A DNA stretch of 64,000 bases from Leifsonia sp. Root4 (GTDB lineage: Bacteria > Actinomycetota > Actinomycetes > Actinomycetales > Microbacteriaceae). The stretch spans positions 335,796 through 399,795 of the forward strand of contig NZ_LMDN01000002.1 in NCBI RefSeq assembly GCF_001425085.1, written 5' to 3'. Below the pieces are notes generated by a model, which was not told where the DNA came from, did not search any database, and was given only the letters and a program-made list of their open reading frames with translations. This document shows, piece by piece, positions 34,304-43,971 of this stretch (position 1 is its first letter; every line of letters starts with the position of its first letter). The translations under genes and the position numbers were made by a program.

Positions 34304-35788
34304 GTGAACGACTCCAGCGCCGCGCATTCGGCGGAGCAGCCCCCCGCCCCCGACTCCGAGACGTTCACGAGCTCTGCCCAGAGCATCGTCCTCGGCGGGC
34401 GCACCGTCGACTATCGGGCCGGTGCAGGCACCGTGATCGTGCGCGACGACGAGCACCGCCCGCTCGCCAGTGTCTTCTACATCTCGTACGTCGCCGAGCG
34501 CCGCGAGGGCGAGCCCCGCCGCCCCGTCACCTTCTTCTTCAACGGCGGGCCGGGTTCGGCCAGCCTCTGGCTGAACATCGGCGGGTTCGGCCCCAAGCGG
34601 GCACCCACACGCACCCCCGAGGCCACTCCCCCCGCACCGTACGTGGTCGGCGACAACCCGCACAGCCTGCTTGCGCAGAGCGACCTCGTCTTCATCGACG
34701 CTCCGGGCACCGGTTACTCCCGCCTGATCGGCGACGCCACACCGGACGAGCTGTGGGGCGTCGACCAGGATGTCGATGCCTTCGCCAGGGCGATCACCCG
34801 GTACCTGACGATCACCAACAACTGGAATGCCCCGCGATTCCTCTTCGGCGAGTCCTACGGCACCACGCGCGCCGCGGCCCTCGTGCACAAGTTGCAGAAC
34901 CAGGGCCTCGACTTCAACGGTGTTGTTCTGCTCTCGACGATGCTCAACTGGGGCGAGAACCACCTGGGGGCCGATCAGGGCTTCATCAACATGCTGCCGT
35001 CGTTCGCGGCCAGCGCCTGGTACCACGGCCGCGCGCGCACCGATGCGACATCGCTCGAGGCCTTCCTCGATGAGGTACGCGACTTCGCCCAAGGCCCGTT
35101 CGCCGAGGCGCTGCAACGCGGCGACCGACTCACGTCCGACAAAGAGCAGCTCGTCGCCGCGCAGCTCAGCGCCTACATCGGGCTCGATGAAGAGATGCTC
35201 CTGAAGAACCGCTTCCGCATCGGAATGGAGCAGTACCGCTACGCGCTGCTGGCCGACGAGGGCCGCGTCATCGGCCGCTTCGACACCCGCTTCACCGCCG
35301 ACCACCAGTACGTCGTCGGCAACGGCTCACACGACCCAGCTACCGACGACGCGGCAACGGCCGGTGTGAACAGCGCGCATCTCTCCACGTTCCGCGAGCA
35401 CCTGGTGAGTGACATCGGCTTCACGAGCGAGCTGCACTACCGCCACCTCTACAACATGCCGATCTCACGCGCCTGGAACTGGTACCACAAGGCTCCGGGC
35501 ATCGACGCTCCGTCGCCGGTGCCGGACGTGTCGATCGATCTCTCCGCCGCCCTGCGCCGCAACACCAACCTCAAGGTGTACGTGATGGGTGGCTACTACG
35601 ACCTGGCCACGCCGTTCTTCGGCGCCGAGTTCGACATCTCCCACCTCTACCTTGCCCCTGCCCTGCGGGAGAACGTGCGCTTCTCGTTCTACGAGTCCGG
35701 GCACATGACGTTTGTCGACGAGGGCGAGATCGTGCGTATGAAACGTGACCTCGACGCCTTCTACGCCGACGCCACCGCCACGCGCTGA
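34304..35788 (+). CDS. S10 serine carboxypeptidase-like protein (copy 1)
   Basis: The 494-residue alpha/beta-hydrolase has all S10 landmarks: FNGGPGSAS (oxyanion region) at 80-87, nucleophile Ser184 in FGESYGTT, Asp433 in YYDLATP and His467 in SGHMTF. There is no signal peptide, so it should act in the cytosol, unlike classic S10 enzymes. The GTG start has only a weak ribosome site (GGA). An AT-rich block at 34238-34264 may hold its promoter. The gene is convergent with the M20 amidohydrolase and dipeptide-transporter operon. It may trim imported peptides or hydrolyse an amide/ester conjugate. Its paralogue is at 51727-53157. Confidence 0.82.
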   Translation: MNDSSAAHSAEQPPAPDSETFTSSAQSIVLGGRTVDYRAGAGTVIVRDDEHRPLASVFYISYVAERREGEPRRPVTFFFNGGPGSASLWLNIGGFGPKRAPTRTPEATPPAPYVVGDNPHSLLAQSDLVFIDAPGTGYSRLIGDATPDELWGVDQDVDAFARAITRYLTITNNWNAPRFLFGESYGTTRAAALVHKLQNQGLDFNGVVLLSTMLNWGENHLGADQGFINMLPSFAASAWYHGRARTDATSLEAFLDEVRDFAQGPFAEALQRGDRLTSDKEQLVAAQLSAYIGLDEEMLLKNRFRIGMEQYRYALLADEGRVIGRFDTRFTADHQYVVGNGSHDPATDDAATAGVNSAHLSTFREHLVSDIGFTSELHYRHLYNMPISRAWNWYHKAPGIDAPSPVPDVSIDLSAALRRNTNLKVYVMGGYYDLATPFFGAEFDISHLYLAPALRENVRFSFYESGHMTFVDEGEIVRMKRDLDAFYADATATR

Positions 35789-35803
35789 CGCGCCGGTCTC
35801 CAC

Positions 35804-35849
35804 AACGCGAAAGCCGCGATCCCCGCTCGGGGATCGCGGCTTTCGCGTT
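35804..35849. terminator. Bidirectional terminator between convergent genes
   Basis: A perfect 22-bp stem (35804-35825 with 35828-35849) has a 2-base tip. AAA/TTT runs lie inside the arms. It separates the S10 gene from the convergent M20 gene and can act in both directions. Confidence 0.85.
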
Positions 35850-35860
35850 GCCGCTCGCGG

Positions 35861-37075
35861 CTACTCGGCCGGCCGCAGGCGGGCCATGGCCAGCTGCGCC
35901 AGCGCGGCCGCCTGGTCGGCCAGCACGGCGTCGTCGAAGACGACATCCGGCGAGTGATTCGGTGCGATCGAGGAGAGGTCGGCATCTGGCGGCGAGGCAC
36001 GCAGGAACATATAGGTACCCGGCACCTGCTCCAGAACGTACGAGAAGTCCTCTGAGCCCATGACCGGGTTGGGGGTCAGCCAGACGCGTTCCTCGCCGAA
36101 TGTGTCGCGCAGCACCTCGAACACCCCGGCCGTCGTGGCCTCGTCATTGACCGTCGCCGGGCACAACAGGCTCAACTCGACCTCGGCCGTGCAGCCGTGT
36201 GCTGCGGCGATCTCGGAGACCAGGCGCGGCAACTCGGACTGCACCTTCTGCTGCGCCGCTGCCGACAGCACTCTGATCGAGGCGCCGAGCGTGGCGGTGT
36301 CTGCGACGATGTTGCGCGCAGCGCCGCCAGCCCTCAGCTGCGTGACCGTGAGCACGACGGGGTCGAAGACGTCGAAGCGACGGGTCACGAAGGCCTGCAT
36401 GGCCGTCACGAGTTCGGCGACGACGGGAACCGGGTCAACGGTCAGATGCGGCGCGGAGGCATGGCCGCCGCGGCCGAGGACGGTGACCCCCAGCTCGAGC
36501 GACCCTGCCATGATCGGCCCCGGTCTGGTCGAGAAGATGCCGTACTCGCCGGGCACCACGTGGATGCCGTACGCGGCGACGGGGACACTCCCGCTCAGGA
36601 GCAGCAGGCCTTCCTCGATCATCATTGCCGCGCCGTCGCCAACCTCCTCACCCGGCTGGAACATGAACAGCACGTCGCCGGCGAGCTCATGTCGGTGCGC
36701 ATGCAGAAGCTGGGCTGCACCGACCAGACCCGCGACGTGCAGGTCGTGCCCGCAGGCGTGCATGACGTCGGCATCCGCCGCATAGTCGAGGCCGGTCCGC
36801 TCCCGCATCGGCAGAGCGTCCATGTCGCCGCGCAGAAGCACGGTCGGCCCTTGACCTCCTCCTCTCAATACGGCGGCGACCGAGCCGAGCGCCGAACCGA
36901 GCGTGATCTCAAGTTCGAGTGGCGCGAGCGCGTCAAGGATTCTGGCCTGGGTGCGGGGAAGCTCCAGACCGAGTTCAGGGTCGGAGTGGATCTCGCGCCG
37001 CAGCCGCACAAGTGCGGGAAGCAGCGTGGCGGCCTCGTCGACGAGGCCGCTCATCGCTGTCGCTTTCGCTGTCAT
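35861..37075 (-). CDS. M20 family amidohydrolase (copy 1)
   Basis: This 404-residue cytosolic metallohydrolase is of the hippurate hydrolase/N-acyl amino acid/IAA-amino acid hydrolase group. Metal-site motifs are DMDALPM, MHACGHDLHVAG, FQPGEE and MGSEDFSYVL. Such enzymes release an amino acid from an N-acyl or aromatic conjugate. The ATG at 37075 is one base after the stop of the ABC ATPase, so it is the last gene of the transporter operon. The protein is clearly paralogous to the one at 46557-47735 (both contain VTRRFDVFDP and NHSP..VFDD). The substrate is unknown. Confidence 0.88.
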   Translation of the reverse strand: MTAKATAMSGLVDEAATLLPALVRLRREIHSDPELGLELPRTQARILDALAPLELEITLGSALGSVAAVLRGGGQGPTVLLRGDMDALPMRERTGLDYAADADVMHACGHDLHVAGLVGAAQLLHAHRHELAGDVLFMFQPGEEVGDGAAMMIEEGLLLLSGSVPVAAYGIHVVPGEYGIFSTRPGPIMAGSLELGVTVLGRGGHASAPHLTVDPVPVVAELVTAMQAFVTRRFDVFDPVVLTVTQLRAGGAARNIVADTATLGASIRVLSAAAQQKVQSELPRLVSEIAAAHGCTAEVELSLLCPATVNDEATTAGVFEVLRDTFGEERVWLTPNPVMGSEDFSYVLEQVPGTYMFLRASPPDADLSSIAPNHSPDVVFDDAVLADQAAALAQLAMARLRPAE

Positions 37076-37076
37076 C

Positions 37077-37880
37077 TCATGCGCCCAAGCTCTGCAACAG
37101 ACGGTCGCCACCCGCGTTCTCGATGCGAGGGATCGCCTCGATGAGGGTCTGCGTGTACGGGTGCTGCGGGTTCGCCACCAGCTCCGCCGATGGGCCGTGC
37201 TCGACGATGCGCCCATTGCTCATGACGGCCGTCGTATCGGCGATGTAGCGCACGGCGGCCAGATTGTGAGTGATGAACAGCATCGACAGCTGCAGCTCGC
37301 GCTGTAGATCACGGATGAGGTTGAGCACAGAACCCTGCACCGATGCGTCCAGCGCCGAGGTGATCTCGTCGGCCACGATGAGCTTGGGTCGCACTGCGAG
37401 TGCGCGGGCGATCGCAACGCGCTGGCGCATGCCGCCCGACATCTGGCTGGGGTACTGGTCGATGGCGTTTGCCTTCAGGCGCACGAGATCGAGCAGCTCC
37501 ATCACGGAGGCCCGGCGCGCGGCGCTGCCGGCGTCGGTGTGAGTGAGCAGCACTTCGTCGATCGCATCGCCGATCGTCATCCGGGGGTTCAACGATGAGT
37601 ACGGGTCTTGGAAGATCATCTGTACCTGCGTGGCCCGGCGACGCCGATCGACGCCGCGGGAGGCCAACAGGTCCTCCCCGTCGAGCAGCACGGTTCCGGA
37701 TGACGCCTTCTGCAGCCCCGCGATCGTGCGGGCGACGGTCGACTTGCCGGAGCCGGACTCCCCGACCAGCCCAACGATTGTGCCGTGCGGAACCGCGAGC
37801 GAGACGCCATCAACAGCATTGAATGCGCTGGACCCGTGGCCGAAGGTCACGACGAGGTTGTCAACTGTGAGCTCGGCCAT
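37077..37880 (-). CDS. Peptide ABC transporter ATP-binding protein (DppF type)
   Basis: The 267-residue ATPase energises peptide import at the inner face of the membrane. It has Walker A GESGSGKST near 40-48, the Q-loop in QMIFQDPYSSLNPRMT, the signature MSGGMRQRVAIARAL and Walker B LIVADEIT. The TSALDASVQ D-loop completes the site. The ATG overlaps the stop of the fused permease-ATPase by one base. It is the second ATPase of the transporter, paired with the C-terminal half of the preceding protein. Confidence 0.93.
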   Translation of the reverse strand: MAELTVDNLVVTFGHGSSAFNAVDGVSLAVPHGTIVGLVGESGSGKSTVARTIAGLQKASSGTVLLDGEDLLASRGVDRRRRATQVQMIFQDPYSSLNPRMTIGDAIDEVLLTHTDAGSAARRASVMELLDLVRLKANAIDQYPSQMSGGMRQRVAIARALAVRPKLIVADEITSALDASVQGSVLNLIRDLQRELQLSMLFITHNLAAVRYIADTTAVMSNGRIVEHGPSAELVANPQHPYTQTLIEAIPRIENAGGDRLLQSLGA

Positions 37881-39826
37881 CAGACCAACGCTCCTTCCGA
37901 TTCGCGGCGGTCTGGTGCTCCGCCGGTGTCGCCGCTCTCGGCGACATCCTGAGGGTGCCAGCAGGCAATGCGACCGCCATGCCGATGCTCCAGCATCGGC
38001 GGCGCCTCGCTGCGACAGCGCTCAGTCGCGAATGCGCACCGCGCGGCGAAGCCGCATCCGACGAGAGGGAGCGAGAGGTCCGGCGGCTCGCCGGCGATCG
38101 TCGCCAACGGTTTCGTCAGATCGGTCTCGAGATCGGGCAGCGATGCCGCCAGCGCGCGCGTGTATGGATGGGCGAGCTTCTCGGGGTCGGCGAGCAGCCG
38201 AACGTCGACGTCCTCGACGATCCGGCCCGCATACATCACGAGGATGCGCTGGCAGAGCTCGGCGAGGACCGCGATGTCATGCGAGACGACGATGGCGGCC
38301 GCCCCGGTCTGTTTGCATTCGCGGCGCAGCAGGGCGAGCACACGTTGCTGCACCGTGACGTCAAGCGCTGTCGTTGGCTCGTCGGCGATGATGAGCGAGG
38401 GCTTGCCGATCTGAGCCATGGCGATGAGGGTGCGCTGACGCATTCCGCCGGAGAACTCGTGCGGGAATTGTTTCGCCCGCCGCTCCGGGTCGGGGATGCT
38501 GACGTCGGCGAGCGCGGCGACCGCTTGCTCGTTCGCTGAGCGACCGGAGGCGTTGGCGTGCACACGGGGAATTTCGGCGAGCTGGCTGCCGACCCTCTTC
38601 GCCGGGTTCAGCGCCGTCAGGGAGTCCTGGAATACGACACCGATCGACGTCGTCAGCGTCTTGCGAAGCTCCGCGGGCGCCAACTCGAGCAGGTCCTGCC
38701 CGTCGAAGTTCAGCGTGCGCGCGGTGACGCCGGCACCCGACGCGGCGAGCTGAGCCACGGCCATCATTGTCACGCTCTTGCCGCTGCCCGATTCACCGAC
38801 GACGCCGACGATCTCACCGGGGGCGATCGAGAAGCTCACATCCTGCACCGGGCGGATCCACCCGTGCTCGCCGGGGAACGCGACGGACAATCCGTCGACG
38901 GTGAGCAGTGGCTTCGATGCGCTCGTCGGCGCTTCAACGGCCGCGACGCCTTCGACGCGCGGCGGCGCGCCGAGCTTGCGCCGAGACATCACGCGACCAC
39001 CGCCGTGGTTACGCATGTGGCCTGCGAGTGCCTCACCCAGCATTCCGAACGTGATGCCGGCCACAACGACGGCAACGCCGGGCCCGACGACCGCGGTCGG
39101 CATGCTGTAGACCTGCTCGAAGCCCTCGCTCAGCATGCGACCCCAGTCATATTCCGGTGGCTGAATTCCGACACCAAGGAAGCTGAGGCTGGAGAGTGCG
39201 AGCAGCCCGCCACCGATGGAGATCGTGACGTTCACGATGACCGGTTCAGCAATATTCGGCATGATGTAGCGCGTGAACTGGCGGGAGCGGGAGATTCCGA
39301 GCATCCGAGCAGCGGCCAGATACTCCGATCCGCCGACGCGGGAAGCCAGCGTCTGGGCGAGTCGGGCGAAGGAGGGCGTCATGGTCAGGGCGAGGGCGAT
39401 GATGGCAGTCGTGGATCCTGCGCCGAGCAGGATCACGGTGAGCATGGCGACGAGGAGCACCGGGAATGCGAGCCAGGTGTTGATGACGCTGGCAAACCAT
39501 CTCTGCGCGCGAGGCCCGAGCACGACGGGCAACGCGCCAATGGCGAGACCGGCGACGGCTCCGATCAGAGTGGCGATGAGGGCCATCCCCAGGGAGGTTC
39601 TCGTTGCGACGAGTGTGCGAAGCAGCAAGTCCCGGCCAAGGCTGTCAGTGCCGAGCGGATGCTCGGGGCTCGGCGGCTGCAGCAGCGCATCGGGGTTCGG
39701 GGTTGACGCCTGCTCGCCCCAGAGGATCGGGGCGACGATCGCGAGCACGATGAACAGTGCGACGATCGTGAGCGACGCGATCGCCATCGGCGATCGGAAG
39801 AACGTGGAAGAACGGCGTTTCGTCAT
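37880..39826 (-). CDS. Fused peptide ABC permease (DppC) and ATPase (DppD)
   Basis: Residues 1-275 form a DppC-like permease with about six helices. It carries the HPLGTDSLGRDLLLR motif near 56 and the EAA loop SEYLAAARMLGISRSRQFTRYIMPN near 157-181. A linker follows, and residues about 310-640 form a DppD-like ATPase. The ATPase has Walker A GESGSGKSV, signature FSGGMRQRTLIAMA, Walker B and a C-terminal Cys-containing oligopeptide-binding tail (CGFAARCAFATERC). In E. coli these are two proteins. The gene overlaps dppB by four bases and the next ATPase by one. Such fusions occur in actinobacteria. Confidence 0.92.
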   Translation of the reverse strand: MTKRRSSTFFRSPMAIASLTIVALFIVLAIVAPILWGEQASTPNPDALLQPPSPEHPLGTDSLGRDLLLRTLVATRTSLGMALIATLIGAVAGLAIGALPVVLGPRAQRWFASVINTWLAFPVLLVAMLTVILLGAGSTTAIIALALTMTPSFARLAQTLASRVGGSEYLAAARMLGISRSRQFTRYIMPNIAEPVIVNVTISIGGGLLALSSLSFLGVGIQPPEYDWGRMLSEGFEQVYSMPTAVVGPGVAVVVAGITFGMLGEALAGHMRNHGGGRVMSRRKLGAPPRVEGVAAVEAPTSASKPLLTVDGLSVAFPGEHGWIRPVQDVSFSIAPGEIVGVVGESGSGKSVTMMAVAQLAASGAGVTARTLNFDGQDLLELAPAELRKTLTTSIGVVFQDSLTALNPAKRVGSQLAEIPRVHANASGRSANEQAVAALADVSIPDPERRAKQFPHEFSGGMRQRTLIAMAQIGKPSLIIADEPTTALDVTVQQRVLALLRRECKQTGAAAIVVSHDIAVLAELCQRILVMYAGRIVEDVDVRLLADPEKLAHPYTRALAASLPDLETDLTKPLATIAGEPPDLSLPLVGCGFAARCAFATERCRSEAPPMLEHRHGGRIACWHPQDVAESGDTGGAPDRRESEGALV

Positions 39827-40836
39827 GCGGTGTCCAGAAGTGTGGTGCGTCGGTCGAGCACAGAGAGAACGAGGTCGACAACGAGGTTGACGACGAGGAT
39901 GATCACGGCGTAGACGATCGCCAGGCCTTGCACGATGCCGTAGTCCTTGGTCACAATCGCCTGCACGAAAGCTGTGCCGAGGCCGGGCCAGTTGAACACC
40001 TGTTCCACGAGCACGCTTCCCGCGATCATCGTTGCCAGCAGCGTGCCGCCGAGGGTGAGTGTCGCGGTGAGCATGTTGGGCAGTGCGTGCCGGAAGTAGA
40101 TCATCCAGCCGGGCAGGCGCTTGGACCGCGCGGTACGCACGTAATCCTCAGAGAGGGAGTTGAGAGCCTCGACGCGCGCGATGCGCGACAACGCCGCCGA
40201 CGACCCGATGGCCAGTGCGAGTACGGGCAATACATAGGAGGCCGCACTGCTGTTACCGGCAACCGGGAAGATCGGCACCGTGATGGCGAAGATCACGACG
40301 AGTGCGACCGCGAGCAGATACTCCGGGACAGCGGCGAAGAATCCCGTGATGCCGGTGAACGCGAGCTCGGTGTCCCGTCGACGGCCGCCCTGCGTGAGGA
40401 TCGCGACCGCGAGGCCCAGCGGCACCGCGACGAGCAGGACGACCAGGAACGCCAGGCCGGCGAGCTCGAGGGTGGCCGGGAGGCGGTGCTCGACCAGTTC
40501 GGTGACGGAGCGCCCGGTGATGAGGGAAACGCCGAGATCGCCGCGGAAGATACCGGTGAGGTAGTTCCAGAACTGCACGATGATCGGGTCGTTCAGACCG
40601 AGTTGCTCGCGTCGGGCCTGCACAACGGCCTCGTCGGCCGTCGCCCCGAGCGCAGAGCGGACGGGGTCTCCACCGGCCATGCGGAGCACGAGGAAGGCGG
40701 CGCTGACGATGACGAACAGAGCGACGAGCATGCGCCAGATCCGTCGCAGGAAGAATGTTAGCCACCGGTTGCGGTGGCGGCCCCCGGAGGGGGCCACCAC
40801 CACGGTGTCCGGTTGGACGGTGAGCGGAAGTGTCAT
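39823..40836 (-). CDS. Peptide ABC transporter permease (DppB type)
   Basis: The 337-residue membrane protein has six helices. It has the DppB-like N-terminal RIWRMLVALFVIVSAAFLV, the large periplasmic loop with GLNDPIIVQFWNYL, and the EAA motif EDYVRTARSKRLPGWMIYFRHALPN. It forms the import channel with the permease half of the next gene. The start is four bases after the binding-protein stop, so translation is coupled. Substrates of the family are di- and oligopeptides, opines or nickel chelates. Confidence 0.92.
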   Translation of the reverse strand: MTLPLTVQPDTVVVAPSGGRHRNRWLTFFLRRIWRMLVALFVIVSAAFLVLRMAGGDPVRSALGATADEAVVQARREQLGLNDPIIVQFWNYLTGIFRGDLGVSLITGRSVTELVEHRLPATLELAGLAFLVVLLVAVPLGLAVAILTQGGRRRDTELAFTGITGFFAAVPEYLLAVALVVIFAITVPIFPVAGNSSAASYVLPVLALAIGSSAALSRIARVEALNSLSEDYVRTARSKRLPGWMIYFRHALPNMLTATLTLGGTLLATMIAGSVLVEQVFNWPGLGTAFVQAIVTKDYGIVQGLAIVYAVIILVVNLVVDLVLSVLDRRTTLLDTA

Positions 40837-40840
40837 TCCG

Positions 40841-42409
40841 CTACTTTGTCAGCCGGAAGGTGGTCGGCGAGACGATCGTCTTGGAGAGCGAGAACTCCAG
40901 TCCGGCTCCGTACATCGTCGACGTGGACGAGTAGACCGGCAGCACCTCGAGGTTCGAGAACAGAGAGTCCTGAGCTGCCTGCCACGCGTCGCAGCTCGCG
41001 TCGCCGGCGATCGTCTGTGCCTCTGCAGCAAGAGCGAAGTATTCCTCGTTGCTGTTGTAGGTCCAGTTCCCGCCGTTCGGCGGGAACTCGCCGGAGAGAA
41101 TCCCCTGCCAGTCGCTCGGCAGGCTCGTGTAGATCGGAGCCCAGACCATGTCCCAGTCTCCGCCCTGGAAGATCACGTCGGTGTATGACGCCGACGGGGT
41201 CGGGACGGCGTCGACACCGATCTTCTTCAGCTCGCTCTGCAGCAGCTCAATCGCGGCGGTGACGCCCTGGCTCTCCTTGGCCGGGTAGAGCATCAGCATC
41301 GTAAGCTTCTTCCCGTCCTTCACCCGGTAGCCGTCTGCGCCGACTGTCCAGCCTGCGCCGTCCAGTGCCGCAGCGGCGGCGTCGAGATCGTAGGCAGGAA
41401 TAGACGCCGAGCTGTCCATCGTCGTACAGGCGGCCCCGAACGACGAGACCAGGCTGACGATTTGCTCGCCTCGGCCGGACGACGAGACCTTCCCGACCGC
41501 GTCGCGGTCCGTTGCGGCGGCAATGCCTTCACGCACGGCTAGGTCGTGGCCTGGGCGGCCCTCCGCCTGGTTGAAGAAGATCAGGCCGGGGCGCAACGGA
41601 ACGTCGATGGTTGTGGTGAAGTCCTCGGTGTTCAATCGATCCCGTTCCGCACCGCCCACCGTGGCCAGCTGAATCTCGCCGGATTGGAGGAGATTGGCCT
41701 GTGTGGAATCGGTGCCGACGACCTGCACGTCGACGCTCGTGGGAAGACCCTCGGTCTCCGAGGTGACCCCGTTCGCGCCCCAGGTGTAGTCGTCGCGCAG
41801 CGTGAACGAGTAGCTCTGACCGGGCGAGGACGTCTCGAGCACATATGCACCGGTGCCGAACTGCTGGTCGTTCAGTTTCGATGGGTCGGCGAGCCCGGAA
41901 GCACAGACGATCGACAGAGCGCCGATGGTCTGGCTGAGAAAGCTCTGCGGCTGATCGCTCGTGAAGGCGATGGTCCCCGCGGCGTCGTCCGCTTCGATCG
42001 TCAACCCGGATGCCGGGAAGTACACGCCTTTGTATGGCGACCCCGTCTCTTCCGCCGCGGCGTAGTCGAACGTCGCCTTGACGTCGCTCGCCGTCAGAGC
42101 GGACCCGTCCGTGCAGGTGATCCCGTCCTTGAGCGTGAAGACGACCTCGGTCGGAGACTCCTCCCAGCTCTCGGCGAGAAGGCCGACTGCCGGCTCCCCC
42201 GGCGGGAAGGCGAGCAGCGATTCGTACCCGAATGAGGCAATCTCTTCACCGGCCTGCGTGGCATTGGTGATTGGATTGATTGCACCCGGGTCAGAACTGA
42301 TCGCGAAGGCGAGGGAATCGCCAGCGGCGCCGCTTGCTCCCGCGCCGGTACAACCAGTGAGAGCGACGGCTGTCACCCCCAGAACGACAGCGACGATGCT
42401 CCGTTTCAT
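40841..42409 (-). CDS. Peptide-type ABC substrate-binding lipoprotein
   Basis: The 522-residue extracytoplasmic protein belongs to solute-binding family 5. The signal sequence ends in the lipobox LTGC (Cys20), so it is lipid-anchored. Family features include EIASFGYESLLAF near 53 and SWEESPTEVVFTLKDGITCTDG near 86. It delivers ligand to the permeases encoded just downstream. The gene starts the transporter operon, and an AT-rich operator-like motif lies 47 bases upstream. With M20 and S10 hydrolases nearby, peptides or N-acyl amino acids are likely ligands. Confidence 0.92.
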   Translation of the reverse strand: MKRSIVAVVLGVTAVALTGCTGAGASGAAGDSLAFAISSDPGAINPITNATQAGEEIASFGYESLLAFPPGEPAVGLLAESWEESPTEVVFTLKDGITCTDGSALTASDVKATFDYAAAEETGSPYKGVYFPASGLTIEADDAAGTIAFTSDQPQSFLSQTIGALSIVCASGLADPSKLNDQQFGTGAYVLETSSPGQSYSFTLRDDYTWGANGVTSETEGLPTSVDVQVVGTDSTQANLLQSGEIQLATVGGAERDRLNTEDFTTTIDVPLRPGLIFFNQAEGRPGHDLAVREGIAAATDRDAVGKVSSSGRGEQIVSLVSSFGAACTTMDSSASIPAYDLDAAAAALDGAGWTVGADGYRVKDGKKLTMLMLYPAKESQGVTAAIELLQSELKKIGVDAVPTPSASYTDVIFQGGDWDMVWAPIYTSLPSDWQGILSGEFPPNGGNWTYNSNEEYFALAAEAQTIAGDASCDAWQAAQDSLFSNLEVLPVYSSTSTMYGAGLEFSLSKTIVSPTTFRLTK

Positions 42410-42456
42410 GGTGTTCCTCTCGATTGGCGGCGCATGTCCGCGCCGATGCTGCTAAT

Positions 42457-42471
42457 GATTATTATGAATAT
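42457..42471. promoter_or_regulatory. Third, weaker copy of the AT-rich operator motif
   Basis: GATTATTATGAATAT matches GGTTACAATGAATTA (45681) at 10 of 15 positions. It stands out in a GC-rich background and precedes the transporter operon. It may be an operator of the GntR protein at 45817. Confidence 0.4.
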
Positions 42472-42522
42472 TCTTGTTAGGCAGAAGTCGATTGTGTAAC
42501 GAGTGTGTTTCGTTGTCGCCGC

Positions 42523-43971
42523 TCAGCCCAGCGAAGCCGCTCCCATGACAGATTTCACCTCGAGAAATTCCTCGAAACCCATCACACCACCCTCGCGGCC
42601 GATGCCAGACCGCTTGTAGCCGCCGAACGGCGCACCGACATCAAGCCCTGCGCCGTTGATGCCAACGGTTCCCGTGCGCAGGCGCAGTGCCACCTCCAGT
42701 GCGCGCCGGGGATCGCCCGACCACACACCCCCCGAGAGTCCGTATTCGCTGTCGTTCGCGAGCCGGATGGCGTCGTCCTCGGTGTCGTATCCCGTCACAG
42801 CGAGAACCGGCCCGAAGACCTCCTCGCGGAACAGACGCATCGACGGGGTGACCCCCGCAAAAATTGTCGGCGCAACGAAGGCGCCCTGGGCATGGCCCTC
42901 TGGCCAATCCACCCCACCGGTGAGCAGCTCGGCGCCGTCCTCGAGCGCGTCGGCGATGTGCGCGCGCACCCTCTGTTGCTGCAGCATCGAGGCCAGCGGG
43001 CCGGTGACGGTCGACTCCACGGCGGGGTCGCCCGGGGCCCAGCCCGCAGTCGCGTCGACGGCGGCGCGCTGCCACGCGTCGAGCATCGCTGTCGGCACGA
43101 GCACCCGTGTCAGCGCAGCGCAGGTCTGCCCGGCGTTGGCGAAGCAGGATCGCAGCACGCCGGCGACGGACTCGTCGATGGAGGCATCGGGCAGCACGAT
43201 CGCTGCGGACTTGCCGCCGAGCTCGAGGGCGACCTTCTTGATGTCGGCAGCGGCGAGCACGGCGATGCGCTCTCCGACCGCGCGGGAACCGGTGAAGGTG
43301 ACCATGTCGACCTCCGGGTGCCGAACGAGCGGCTCCCCGACACCGAGCCCGTTGCCGAAGACGATATTGACGACGCCGGCCGGCAGGCCCATTCCGTCTA
43401 CGATCTCGGCGAGCACCGCGGCGTTGAGCGGAGCAATCTCGCTCGGCTTCAACACGATGGTGCATCCGGCCAGCAGCGCGCCACCCAGCTTGAGTGCGAT
43501 CTGGTGCAGGGGGAAGTTCCATGGCGTGATCGCGGCCACGACGCCGACCGGCTCGGTGACAACGAGGGAGTTGGACACGGGGCGCCGGGCGTCGTGACTG
43601 CGCGCCGCGGCGACCAGAGCCTCAAGATCGGCAATGGCCACGCCCACTTGGGCCGCGCGGGCGAAGGCGATGGGCGAGCCCATCTCTGCCGTCAACACCG
43701 CGGCCAGTCGCTCGCGGTGGTTCGCGATGCCCGCCGAGAGCGCCTCAACGATGGCGATCCGCTCGGTCAGTGCCGTCGCCGCCCACGTCGGGAATGCGGC
43801 TCGAGCCGCATGCACGGCCGCGTCCACGTCCTGTGCGTTGCCGGCCACGGTGGCGCCGACGAGCGAGCCGTCGGCTGGATTGTCGACCTCGATGATCTCG
43901 CGGCCCGCCGTCTCCTGCCAGACGCCGCCGATGTAGTGACCGACGATGGCCTGCCGGTTCACGGCGATCAC
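42523..43971 (-). CDS. NAD(P)-dependent aldehyde dehydrogenase
   Basis: The 482-residue ALDH has TPWNFPLH near 149, catalytic Glu250 in LELGGKSA and Cys284 in NAGQTCAALTR. The GTG start overlaps the stop of the upstream ThDP enzyme by four bases, so the two are cotranslated. A decarboxylase making an aldehyde followed by its oxidation to the acid is the simplest reading. The substrate is not evident. Next downstream on the same strand, 113 bases on, is the ABC transporter operon. Confidence 0.87.
   Translation of the reverse strand: MIAVNRQAIVGHYIGGVWQETAGREIIEVDNPADGSLVGATVAGNAQDVDAAVHAARAAFPTWAATALTERIAIVEALSAGIANHRERLAAVLTAEMGSPIAFARAAQVGVAIADLEALVAAARSHDARRPVSNSLVVTEPVGVVAAITPWNFPLHQIALKLGGALLAGCTIVLKPSEIAPLNAAVLAEIVDGMGLPAGVVNIVFGNGLGVGEPLVRHPEVDMVTFTGSRAVGERIAVLAAADIKKVALELGGKSAAIVLPDASIDESVAGVLRSCFANAGQTCAALTRVLVPTAMLDAWQRAAVDATAGWAPGDPAVESTVTGPLASMLQQQRVRAHIADALEDGAELLTGGVDWPEGHAQGAFVAPTIFAGVTPSMRLFREEVFGPVLAVTGYDTEDDAIRLANDSEYGLSGGVWSGDPRRALEVALRLRTGTVGINGAGLDVGAPFGGYKRSGIGREGGVMGFEEFLEVKSVMGAASLG

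Noticed and set aside
35861-37075. M20 copy 1 considered part of lysine or arginine biosynthesis (dapE/argE)
   Set aside because: The HACGHDLH and SEDFS motifs and the context fit hippurate/N-acyl amidohydrolases, and no biosynthetic partner is near.
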